Shown here piece by piece: positions 32,961 through 42,250 of a stretch of DNA of 64,000 nucleotides. The notes beneath the pieces are model-generated. The model was not told where the DNA came from and did not search any database. It worked only from the letters and a program-made list of their open reading frames with translations. Every line of letters begins with the position of its first letter. Within the stretch, counting starts at the first letter, position 1. The translations under genes and the position numbers were made by a program. This DNA comes from Nicotiana tabacum (taxonomy: Eukaryota > Streptophyta > Magnoliopsida > Solanales > Solanaceae), in contig NC_134080.1 in assembly GCF_000715075.1 (NCBI RefSeq), forward strand, positions 73,811,291 through 73,875,290. The letters run 5' to 3'.

Positions 32961-35250
32961 TCATGTGGCTTGTGCGGGATATATCCCCATCCTGATATAC
33001 TCCTTGATATCGTGGAACCATGGTTCACCATCAAATTCTTCTTCAACCATATTACAATAAGCGTGCTGATCGTGGACTTGAATATGTATTGGATCTACAT
33101 AAGCTTTGTCCGGATGGTGCAACATTGATGCTAGGGTAGCCAATGCATCGGCAACCTCATTATGGATTCTTGGAATATGTTGGAATTCCACTGATTGAAA
33201 CCGCTGACAAAGATCATGTAGACATTGCCGGTATGGGATGAGCTTCAAGTCTCGGGTTTCCCATTCTCCTTGAATTTGATGTACCAAAAGATCTGAATCT
33301 CCCATGACTAAGATTTCTCGGATACCCATGTCTGCAGCTAGCCTTAACCCCAAAATGCAAGCTTCATATTCAGCCATATTATTGGTGCAATAAAATCGCA
33401 ATTGAGCCGTAACAGGATAGTGATTCCCTGTTTCAGAAATGATTACAGCTCCTATTCCGACTCCTTTCATGTTAGCGGCTCCATCAAAGAAAAGTTTCCA
33501 GCCAGGTTTTTTAATTTGCTCCACCTCGTCGATATGCATTGTTTCTTCATCAGGAAAATAAGTCTTCAACGGCTCATATTCCTCATCGACCGGGTTTTCG
33601 GCTAAATGATCGGCCAGTGCTTGAGCCTTCATTGCAGTTCGAGTCACATAGATGATGTCGAATTCTGTGAGCAATATCTGCCACTTTGCAAGTCTTCCCG
33701 TTGGCATAGGCTTTTGAAAAATGTACTTCAATGGATCCAACCGAGAAATGAGGTAAGTAGTGTAGGATGACAAATAGTGTTTCAATTTTTGAGCCACCCA
33801 TGTTAGGGCGCAACATGTCTTTTCCAGATGAGTATACTTAACCTCATAAGCTGTGAACTTCTTGCTAAGGTAGTAGATGGCATGTTCTTTTCTGCCAGTG
33901 AGGTCATGTTGCCCCAATACGCAACCAAATGAATTTTCCAAAACCGTTAAGTAAAGAATCAAAGGTCTTCCTGGCTCTGGCGGGACCAACACGGGTGGGT
34001 TCGACAAGTACCCTTTTATTTTATCGAACGCTTCTTGACACTCATCGGTCCATTTGATCGCAGCATCCTTTTTTAACAATTTGAAAATTGGCTCACAGGT
34101 TGTTGTGAGCTGAGCAATAAACCTGCTGATGTAATTTAACCTCCCCAACAAACTCATTACTTCAGTTTTGTTTTTTGGAGGTGGCAGTTCTTGGATGACT
34201 TTAATCTTTGACGGATCTAGCTCGATGCCTCGTCGACTGACTATGAATCCCAGCAACTTTCTGGATGGAACTCCAAATGCGCATTTGGCAGGGTTAAGCT
34301 TGAGGTTGTACCTGCGAAGTCTTAAGAAGAACTTCCTCAAATCCCCAACGTGGTTGGCCTGATGCTTTGATTTTATGATCACATCATCCACGTATACCTC
34401 AATTTCCTTATGTATCATATCATGAAACACTGTGGTCATTGCTCTCATATAGGTTGCTCCGGCGTTCTTTAGACCGAATGGCATTACCCGGTAGCAATAA
34501 GTTCCCCATGGTGTGATGAATGCCGTCTTTTCTGCATCTTCTTCATCCATTAGAATTTGATGATACCCGGCATAACAATCCACGAAAGACCCTATATCAT
34601 GCTTGGCACAATTGTCGATCAAAATATGGATATTGGGTAATGGGAAATTATCCTTTGGACTTGCTTTGTTGAGATTGCGATAGTCGACGCATACTCTAAT
34701 TTTGCCGTCTTTCTTTGGCACAGGAACGACATTAGCTAACCAAACAGGATATCGAGTGACTCGAATGACCCTTGCTTCCAATTGTTTGGTGATTTCTTCC
34801 TTAATTCTCACACTCATATCAGGCTTGAATTTTCTCAGCCTCTGCTTGACAGGAGGCACCGTTGGATCGGTGGGAAATTTGTGGACCACTAAATCAGTGC
34901 TCAAGCCCGGCATGTCGTCATACGACCATGCAAAAACATCTTTGAATTCTATGAGTGCTTTAATTAACTCCTCTCGGATCTTTGGTTCGAGATGGACACT
35001 TATTTTAGTTTCCCGGACATTACTCGTGTCCCCTATATTGACGTCCTCGGTATCACTCAAATTAGGTTTTATTTTTTCCTCAAAGTGAATTAACTCTTTA
35101 CTAATCTCTTCAAAAACCTCATCTTCCTCATATTCTGATTCATAATCACAATATATTTCTTGAATTATTACTTCGGAACTAGATTGATTTTTAAGACTGG
35201 GCTGATGATTCCTTATGCATGCCATATCACTAGAGCCAGCGTAAAAGGAA
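32961..35250 (-). CDS. RT and dual RNase H of element B
   Basis: Second exon of the polyprotein, open from the intron acceptor at 35251 to a TGA at 32958. RT motifs: RVCVDYRNLNKASPKDNFPL, FVDCYAGYHQILMDEEDAE, YRVMPFGLKNAGATY and the catalytic YVDD at about residue 278 (counting from the Met at 35225). After RT comes a degenerate RNase H (ILYLTVLENSFGCVLGQ), where the usual first Asp is Thr. A second, complete-looking RNase H follows: LFFDGAANMKGVGIG at about residue 577, NMAEYEACILGL, MGDSDLLVHQIQGEWE at about 640 and HNEVADALATLAS at about 686. Dual RNase H is a known Tat-lineage trait. Everything upstream of the stop appears intact. Confidence 0.93.
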
Positions 35251-35433
35251 CTGTATAGGAAAGAAAAAAAAGAAAAGAAAACTATCAGGAATGATAATAA
35301 AAAGGAAACTGCTTTTTATTGGATGATGAAAGATAACAAGGTTTTGCACACTTCAAACCAACTGTAAGATAAACTTTGGGATTACAACCTTGAAATAACC
35401 CAAACAAATTGAAAGAAAATCAAAATAAACTAC
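35251..35433 (-). other. Predicted Ogre intron between protease and RT (B)
   Basis: On the minus strand the donor is GTAGTTTA, starting at 35433, and the acceptor TTTCCTATACAG ends at 35251 after a strong T-rich tract; 183 nt. Exon ends and phase match element A, and the downstream exon reads SFYAGSSDMACIRN. Confidence 0.8.
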
Positions 35434-36695
35434 CAAGACTCCTTTCGAATTGGGAGAGGAGTGACTTTCCAATTATTGAGCTTTGTTTCCGGTCCAACGA
35501 ATTGAACTTATGCGTTGCTACACCCTTCTCCGCTTTCCAACATATTCACATCACTAAACAATTTCTCGAACCTTTCAATTAATTCCTTCTCAGGATTGAC
35601 CCAGGATTTAGGAATTGTTGTTATCGGGCGATTTTTAGCGCCGGTCTTGACAAAAGACTTTGAAAGATGTGGGACTAGTTTTTGAAGAACCCATGCTTGG
35701 TGTTTCAGCTTCCTAGCCCTTATTACGTCATTGGCAGTGGGTATGAACCCCAAACCGAATGTTCCCCAGTTCTCGGGGAGAGATACTGGTTGTATAATTC
35801 CTTGCAAAGATAAACCCAGACCTTTGCCGGGTATAAAGCCATTTTTTAACATTTCATAAGCTACCATGACTGATGCAGAGGATATCTTTGGATTTGGAAG
35901 ATATTTCCCCTCTGGAATTTTCTCTATCGACACTGTGTCGGTCACTTGGTATACCCATGGTCCCTGGTCATTTTCTGTTCCCTCGACCGGTACAATGGTA
36001 CTGCTGTGAGCATTTAAACTTTCTTCTCCATACACGACTACTTCTTGATGATCCCATTCAAACTTGACAGCCTGATGTAGTGTTGACGGGACTGCTTTAG
36101 CAGCATGGATCCATGGTCGACCCAACAACAAGTTGTAAGAAACAGTTATGTCCAACACTTGGAATTCCATTGTGAATTCAACTGGCCCTATAGTTAACTC
36201 CAACACTATGTCGCCAAATGAATCTCTGCTTCCACCGTCAAACCCCCGTACGCAGATACTATTTTTCTGGATCCTCTCCTCTTTAATTTTTAATTTGTTT
36301 AAAGTAGAGAGAGGGCATATGTTTGCACTTGACCCATTGTCAACCAATACCCGGGTTACTACGGAGTTTTCACATTTCACGGTGAGGTAAAGAGCTTTGT
36401 TGTGCTCGGTACCTTCCACAGGTAATTCATCATCAGCAAATGTAATTCTGTTTGTCTCAAAGATTCTGTTGGCTATTTTTCCCAAATGATTTACAGAGAT
36501 CTTTTCAGGAACATGAGCTTCATTCAGGATTTTCATCAACGCCAGACGGTGTTCCTCTGAATGGATCAGTAATGACAACAATGAAATTTGAGCGGGGGTC
36601 TTCCTTAATTGATCCACAACAGAATAATCATGGAGTTTCATTTTTCTTAAAAACTCCTCCGCCTCTTCTTCCGTCACAGCTCTCTTTGTTGGCAT
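35434..36695 (-). CDS. Protease of element B
   Basis: The frame 36695-35508 encodes 395 residues. The active site is VLVDNGSSANICPLSTLNKL, with Asp119. NLLLGRPWIHAAKAVPSTLH follows, and a G-patch-like FIPGKGLGLSLQG plus FGLGF at about residues 300-330. A TAA at 35508-35510 cuts the frame about 25 codons before the intron donor; in A the frame stays open there, so this is probably a nonsense change. The N-terminus overlaps gag in a different frame (+1). In A the two are one frame, so B has either a small indel or a real frameshift site. Confidence 0.85.
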
Positions 36696-38901
36696 TGGGA
36701 TTGTTTTTAGTTTTTCTCAGCTCTTCGGGAGTAAAACATCTTCCCGAACGAGTCAAGCCTTGCACCTCACACACTTCTTCCTTGATTTCTTTTCCCTTGT
36801 ACATTACAGTCACTCGTTCGTAGTTCCATGGGATGGCTTTGTTGTTGATGACCGGCAGCTGGATTACAGGTGCAATAATAACCCGATCTGTACGGGCTCC
36901 TTTCACGAATACAATGGGTTTGTTAGCAACCCCTGGTACTATCACTTTCGGCCTTTCTTGTTTTGCGACAACTTTGCTCGATGATCCCTCATCGACTATC
37001 ATAGATGGTTCATCACCATTTTTGTTCTGCTTAGACACCGGCTTCTCCTCCATTAACTGCTTATCTGGCTTGGTTTCATGAGACTTGATCATCATGACAG
37101 TTTGTGACGGCTTCTTTGTCTCCCCATCAGTTTGTATGATTTCTATCATATTAGCCTCTTGATGGGCTGGCATTGGATTTCTATTGATATTTGGGGCTTC
37201 GGGGGTTTGAACCTCGATTTTATTAGTATCAATCAGCTCTTGTATTGCATTTTTCAAATGCCAGCATTTCTCCGTATCATGGCCTGGTGCACCGGAGCAA
37301 TATTCACAGCTAATGGTGTAATCCAAATTCTTTGGAGGAGGATTGGGTAGCTTGGATTGTATTGGTCTCAGCATGTCTAGCTGTCTCAGCCTGTGGAACA
37401 GACTAGTGTAAGACTCTCCCAATGGAGTGTAAGTTTTCTTTTTCTGTTCCCTTTCTCCCCTGAATGCTGGCCTAGGCCTGAAACCTGGTCCGGGATAGGC
37501 TCGTGGGTAAGTATTTGGTGTGACAGGAGCACGCCAATTGGTGTGAACAGGTGGCTGATTGTATGCTTGAGCATGGTTAATGGAAAAATGAGGCTCTGAA
37601 GGGTGATAGTAGTGTTGGGATGAATCATGGTGGTAAGCTGATTGGCGAGGTCGTTGCTGATTATAGTAAAGCGGTGAACCTCTGGGTCCCGGCCAAATTC
37701 CTGAATCAACTACTGCTGCTTCCTCCCTCTTCTTTCTTCCGATTCCTCCTACCCCACCTTGAATAGCTTGAGTAGTTGCCTTAATTGCTGAATAGCTCAT
37801 GATTTTATTTGTCTTGAGGCCTTCTTCCACCATACCTCCCATCTTTACTACTTCGTTGAATGATTTCCCAACCGCTGAAACAAAATGGGCATAGTAAGTC
37901 GGTTCCAAGGCTTGGAGGAAGTAGTCTACCATTTCGCTCTCCTTCATAGGAGGATCCACTCTTGCTGCCTGTTCTCTCCACCGAAAACCATACTCTCTGA
38001 AACTTTCATTGTGTTTCTTCTCAAATTTTGTCAAAGATAATCGATCTGGGATGATTTCCAGATTGTATTGGAAATGGTATGCGAATGCCTGTGCCAGGTC
38101 ATCCCAGGTGTACCATCTCCCATGGTCCTGGCGTGTATACCACTCCAAAGCTGATCCGCTTAGACTTTGACTGAAGTAAGCCATTAATAATTCATCTTTT
38201 CCCCCAGCTCCTCGCATCTTGCTACAGAAACCCCTTAAGTGGGCTACTGGGTCACCGTGCCCGTTGTATAAGTCAAATTTGGGCATCTTGAAGCCAACTG
38301 GTAATTGTACGTTTGGGAACAAGCACAAATCTTTGTAGGCTACACTGACTTGCCCACCTAATCCTCGCATGTCTCTGAACGATTGTTCTAGACTCTTGAC
38401 CTTCCTGAACATCTCTTCTTGCTCAGCATTTTTGGCTGGCTTGTCAATTTCGGTTGGGAAATCAAAACGAGGAGTGGTTGAATGAATTTCGGAGGCTTTG
38501 AGGGTGGGCTCCGGGGGGTAATATTGGTTGTCCTGGGCCTGGAATGTAGGCTCACTAGGAGATTTGTGGAATGTAGTAGGGGGAGGTGCTACGAAAACAG
38601 GAGTCATAGGTGGAGGAAAATATGGAACGGGTTTCGGAGGTGGAGACTGTGGTGTCTGAGAGGTGGTGCCTCGGTAGTGCTGGTAAATGGGGAAGTTTGG
38701 GGATAATTCAGTGGTGATATTATCCTGAGTTTGAGTCATTGATGGAGCAGGGTTATTTGGGTAAGATGGGGGTAACTGTCCTGTAGACCAAGCTTGGTAC
38801 ATCTCAGCCATTTGCTGCTTGAGCTTAAACATCTCTTCTTTCATTTTCCCGACATCCATCTCCTCTATTTCCATACCTGTGTCAACATTTGGGATAGACA
38901 T
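36628..38901 (-). CDS. gag of element B
   Basis: The best-preserved gag in the window, 757 residues. It starts MSIPNVDTGMEIEEMDVGK, then a short coiled coil (MKEEMFKLKQQMAEMYQAW), a Pro-rich linker, and the core VSVAYKDLCLFPNVQLP, SQSLSGSALEWYTRQDHGRW and YFLQALEPTYYAHFVSAVG. ESYTSLFHRLRQLDMLRP leads to a zinc knuckle CEYCSGAPGHDTEKC, spaced CX2CX5HX4C rather than the usual CX2CX4HX4C. The last 20-25 residues, overlapping the protease frame, are unlike A and probably follow an indel near 36690. The start is supported by agreement with A and a stem-loop-containing spacer upstream. Confidence 0.92.
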   Translation of the reverse strand: MSIPNVDTGMEIEEMDVGKMKEEMFKLKQQMAEMYQAWSTGQLPPSYPNNPAPSMTQTQDNITTELSPNFPIYQHYRGTTSQTPQSPPPKPVPYFPPPMTPVFVAPPPTTFHKSPSEPTFQAQDNQYYPPEPTLKASEIHSTTPRFDFPTEIDKPAKNAEQEEMFRKVKSLEQSFRDMRGLGGQVSVAYKDLCLFPNVQLPVGFKMPKFDLYNGHGDPVAHLRGFCSKMRGAGGKDELLMAYFSQSLSGSALEWYTRQDHGRWYTWDDLAQAFAYHFQYNLEIIPDRLSLTKFEKKHNESFREYGFRWREQAARVDPPMKESEMVDYFLQALEPTYYAHFVSAVGKSFNEVVKMGGMVEEGLKTNKIMSYSAIKATTQAIQGGVGGIGRKKREEAAVVDSGIWPGPRGSPLYYNQQRPRQSAYHHDSSQHYYHPSEPHFSINHAQAYNQPPVHTNWRAPVTPNTYPRAYPGPGFRPRPAFRGEREQKKKTYTPLGESYTSLFHRLRQLDMLRPIQSKLPNPPPKNLDYTISCEYCSGAPGHDTEKCWHLKNAIQELIDTNKIEVQTPEAPNINRNPMPAHQEANMIEIIQTDGETKKPSQTVMMIKSHETKPDKQLMEEKPVSKQNKNGDEPSMIVDEGSSSKVVAKQERPKVIVPGVANKPIVFVKGARTDRVIIAPVIQLPVINNKAIPWNYERVTVMYKGKEIKEEVCEVQGLTRSGRCFTPEELRKTKNNPNANKESCDGRRGGGVFKKNETP

Positions 38902-39402
38902 ACTTTCGGGTATTGGTCCTTTTGATCTTGTGTGATAGTGATAATATGCCAGTATACTCTTTAGAGAAACTAACTGCTTGAATTCTGGAAATGGACAAAC
39001 TTGTTAGTTTTGAGAGTTTAACACATATATAATCACACGTTGAGATGCAATGTTCCTAGACAAATAATCCCTTTCTTTTATGCATTTGCTCGGCTGCTTG
39101 TGTCATCCCAGCTTTCTTGAAATTTTTATTGTTATTCATTTTTATTTACTATATATATCTTTTATCGTGGTGGTCGAATCTTAGAGATTGCCTACGTATC
39201 ATGCCTTACATGAATCAGACCTTGCGTAGTTCGGACTAAAGGAAATCACTTTTATTCATTACACAAAGATAGAATTACATTTGAAAACTTTAAGAAAATG
39301 GCCTGAAACACACACACTTAAATCAAAACAAAAGATACAATTCTTAACATCTCACAACATGCCCCACTTTCCACTTTTGTTGTCAAATATTGGATTATCT
39401 GT
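38902..39402 (-). other. ORF1-gag spacer of element B
   Basis: About 500 bp without coding sequence. It holds stem-loop B1 (39188-39234). The layout matches the A spacer. Confidence 0.65.
39188..39234 (-). ncRNA. Conserved stem-loop, copy B1 (before gag)
   Basis: The outer arms CTACG (39192-39196) and CGTAG (39225-39229) pair, and the inner arms TCATG (39199-39203) and CATGA (39209-39213) pair perfectly. On the element strand it reads GAACTACG, TGATTC, GATACGTAGGCA in order. Confidence 0.7.
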
Positions 39403-40035
39403 TCATTGTGGGGCTTGACCTGGATGGCCTCCCAGCGTACGATACATCCTTTCCAACTCCATTGCTAGATGACGAGCAAAAGTGGGCGCATGCTCTGTAA
39501 ACCTTTCATAATCCATTCCTTGGCAGTTTACATAACTTTGAGATGTGAAGATTGCCAGGTCGTGGATTTGTGCCCTGAAACCTTGGAGACGTTGGTCTTG
39601 GTCTTGCAATTGCTGCTGACGAGTGGTGGCTATATCTCTGACACGGTTTTCACGATCTAGAGCTGATTCTAACGGGGCTCGGAGTCTGGCCTGCTCTAAT
39701 CTTGCTTGCAATCTTTCCCTGTCGAGGTCTGCTTGTTGATGTTCTCTGTTGCATCTTCTTGCCTCTTCTAGTTGTGCACGAAGCTGGTCTTCTGATCGCA
39801 TCCAATAGTCTTTTTCCTTCTTGAATTGTGCCTTGTCTTTTTCGGATTGCCTATCTTGGTGTTCCTTGTTAGATCTGGCTTCTTCATTTAATTGTTGGAT
39901 CCTTTCTTTTGCTTTGCTCAATGCCTTTTCGTTTTCCGCAAGAATGGAATCATAATCTTGCATTCTTTCAAAGAGATTGGCGATGGTTTTTTGATCCTTC
40001 CAGCTCCTCTTTGGCGTTTCAGAAACTCTTTTCAT
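39403..40035 (-). pseudogene. ORF1 of element B, coiled-coil part after frameshift
   Basis: 210 residues, mostly a Glu/Gln/Arg-rich coiled coil (for example LSKAKERIQQLNEEARSNKE), ending with a compact segment FARHLAMELERMYRTLGG like the end of ORF1 in A. It overlaps the end of the upstream piece by an ATGA, in a different frame. Because A has one continuous ORF1 across this point, a small indel next to an A-run at about 40035 is the simplest reading. Two separate proteins cannot be excluded. Confidence 0.7.
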
Positions 40036-41507
40036 TTTTGGAATCGAGCATAAAGATTTTCATTCTCACAAGCTAGACTCTTCTTCTCGCCTTCGGCTTC
40101 TTGTGCTTGTAAATCTTTTTCCAAACTGAGGCTTCTCAGATTTTCTTTTAGGGCATGGATAGTTGCTTTGTACCCTTTTTCTTTTTCTCCCCAGATCAAC
40201 CGCTCTTGGATTTTATCATTGAAGTTTTGAACATGGGGTCTTTTTGTTGGCCTTTTTAGCTCAGGTTCTGGTACATCATCCACGCGAGACCGTTTTTCGA
40301 ACCACCTTGCATATCCAGGATTTATCTCACCCTTTGTAGCGTCTAGGACTTGAGTATCGCTTTTCAAGTATCGAGACCCATTCCACATCTGCTGAAGTAG
40401 AGCTTCGGGAATAGTGGCTTCTGGGTGTAATTCGATTACTTGCATACTCAAATCTTCATCATCAGGAACTATTTGATATCTCCCTAGTTGCCTTAGGACT
40501 CTTAGTGGTGCATACGGCTGAATGCTTCTCAATCCCAATAGTAGTAGATAACTATTTGAGGTTGACATATGTATTACTTCCCTCATCGGGAGCCATCCCA
40601 GGGTCCATTCAATTTGATTTGCCGTTAAAGCCTTTAGATGAGATACCCATGCTTCTATCCCTTCTGGAACCTGATAATTTTTTGTTCTTTCCTCATAGCT
40701 TTCGATGCAATTATCATTGTTTGACCCATACTGTATGATCTTGGGCTGTTGTTGGAGATGTTCAATCACCCATATTTGCAACAAAATTTTGCATCCTTCG
40801 AAGACTTTTGCTCCTGATTTGCATAAAGTCAGAGCCCGATAAATATCTGATAGAATGATGGGGACAAGGGTGTGATTTTCTTTAGTGGTGAGGATTTGCA
40901 CAACTTTTGCGGTGCGAATATCAATTGTTCGCTCTTTATTTGGGAAGACCATGACTCCTAGAAAAGCCACCATGAAAGCAAATCGACGGTGCATCTGCCA
41001 AGTGTATTTGTTTTGCTTATTAGTAAGGCCTTTCTCATGAATTTCGAACCCATCTGACTTTCCGAACCTTGAATACAAAAAGTTGAAGGAACAACATCCA
41101 TTGATGACATTGCTTTTCCTGATTTGACTGCTGATGTTCAGAAGACCGAAGAATCGATGTACCGAAGGAGCCTTTGTGAATATCAAGCTTTGATTTCTTA
41201 GACTTCCGTCAAAACCAGCATATCCAGCTATCTCCTCTAATGTAGGAGTAAGCTCGAAGTCAGAGAAACGAAAAACATTGTGAGCAGGGTCCCAAAAAGT
41301 TACTAACGCCGCAATCAGATCATCACGGGGTTTAACTTTCATAATGTCCGTGAGATTTCCCAAATGCTTGACGACCCATTTTTGACCGTCTTCGCCTAAA
41401 TCATACCACCACATTTGAAGCTGACATAGAAATTCTTCCGTACTTGTGGATGAGGGGCTTTGTGTGGTGCTCATTTTGTATCTGAATTTTAATTTTGATA
41501 AAGTCAA
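40032..41507 (-). CDS. ORF1 of element B, N-terminal domain
   Basis: 491 residues; the likely start is the second Met, MSTTQ at 41474, by agreement with A. Shared motifs with A: WWYDLGEDGQ, FRFSDFELTPTLEEIAGYAG, FMVAFLGVMVFP, WVSHLKALTANQIEWTLGWL, SIQPYAPLRVLRQLGRYQIV and the basic segment KRPTKRPHVQNF. The last part begins the coiled coil and stops at 40032. This resembles the plant domain called DUF7745 (from memory) that precedes gag in Ogre-like elements. Its role in the element is not known. Conservation between A and B at the protein level suggests past selection. Confidence 0.85.
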   Translation of the reverse strand: MTLSKLKFRYKMSTTQSPSSTSTEEFLCQLQMWWYDLGEDGQKWVVKHLGNLTDIMKVKPRDDLIAALVTFWDPAHNVFRFSDFELTPTLEEIAGYAGFDGSLRNQSLIFTKAPSVHRFFGLLNISSQIRKSNVINGCCSFNFLYSRFGKSDGFEIHEKGLTNKQNKYTWQMHRRFAFMVAFLGVMVFPNKERTIDIRTAKVVQILTTKENHTLVPIILSDIYRALTLCKSGAKVFEGCKILLQIWVIEHLQQQPKIIQYGSNNDNCIESYEERTKNYQVPEGIEAWVSHLKALTANQIEWTLGWLPMREVIHMSTSNSYLLLLGLRSIQPYAPLRVLRQLGRYQIVPDDEDLSMQVIELHPEATIPEALLQQMWNGSRYLKSDTQVLDATKGEINPGYARWFEKRSRVDDVPEPELKRPTKRPHVQNFNDKIQERLIWGEKEKGYKATIHALKENLRSLSLEKDLQAQEAEGEKKSLACENENLYARFQK

Positions 41508-42228
41508 AATTCATTTTGAAACTTTATACTAGAAATAAAATCATTTTCGAAATTTTTTTTTATTTATTAAATACCTTTATTTCAAAATTTAAAACTATTT
41601 TTTTTTTCGAATTTTTTTTAAAACAACCCATTTTATTCCTTTCTTCTTACCATGATTTTATTTAAGCTGGTCAACAAGCATGTTCGAGGCAAATGAATGC
41701 ACAAGTAACAAGTAGGATGCATCATGATGGTCTTTTTATTTTGGGTTCACCTGTCCTAGACAGACCCAACCCCTGTGTTGAGTCTCCAAGGCCAAATGTG
41801 TATGATGCAAATAGACGTTCCTACTAGGGATCCGGTACATGGCTGAGTTATTCTAAGTGTAAAACCTTAGGTTGATTGTTCTAAATCTGGCTTACCCAAA
41901 CGGACAGTTTGAGCCGAAGCGGGGGCAACGTACCGGGAGCACGAAAGTCTGCCAGGCCTAGTTACTTGTTCCAACTCCATCTTATTTGGTATGACTTTAA
42001 TAGAAAGGTGGGTCACGCGCACGTGTACACCATAAATTCAGAAGACTCAGAAAGAAGGGGGTTTCGTAGCAGTTGTATATATTCACAATTCAAATAATAT
42101 TAAAGCGGTAAAATTTTTTAGCATATTAGCATATAAACAGTTAAAAATCATATAGTAAATAAAGCCAATTAACACAGATATTTTAAGCTCGAATTCTTTA
42201 AACCCTGAACCAGAGATTCTGAGTTCGT
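41508..42228 (-). other. Leader of element B
   Basis: Shorter than the leaders of A and C. It keeps the shared block (CCCGGTACGTTGCCCCC on the minus strand at about 41920-41937) and the GGATGCATCATGATGGTC segment near 41715. It lacks the leader stem-loop present in A and C. A T-rich/A-rich run lies just upstream of ORF1 (41550-41640). Confidence 0.65.
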
Positions 42229-42246
42229 TCCCCAGCAGAGTCGCCA
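42229..42246 (-). other. Primer-binding site of element B
   Basis: The minus strand reads TGGCGACTCTGCTGGGGA, 4 bp from the LTR end (TGTGCGACA-type end, LTR starts at 42251 on the plus strand). Identical in C. Arg-type tRNA is likely for Ogre elements. Confidence 0.85.
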
Positions 42247-42250
42247 GAGC

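Noticed and set aside
36660..36730. Programmed -1 frameshift between gag and protease in B
   Set aside because: The AAAAAC runs suggest -1, but the protease frame is +1 relative to gag and A has no shift at all; an indel is simpler.
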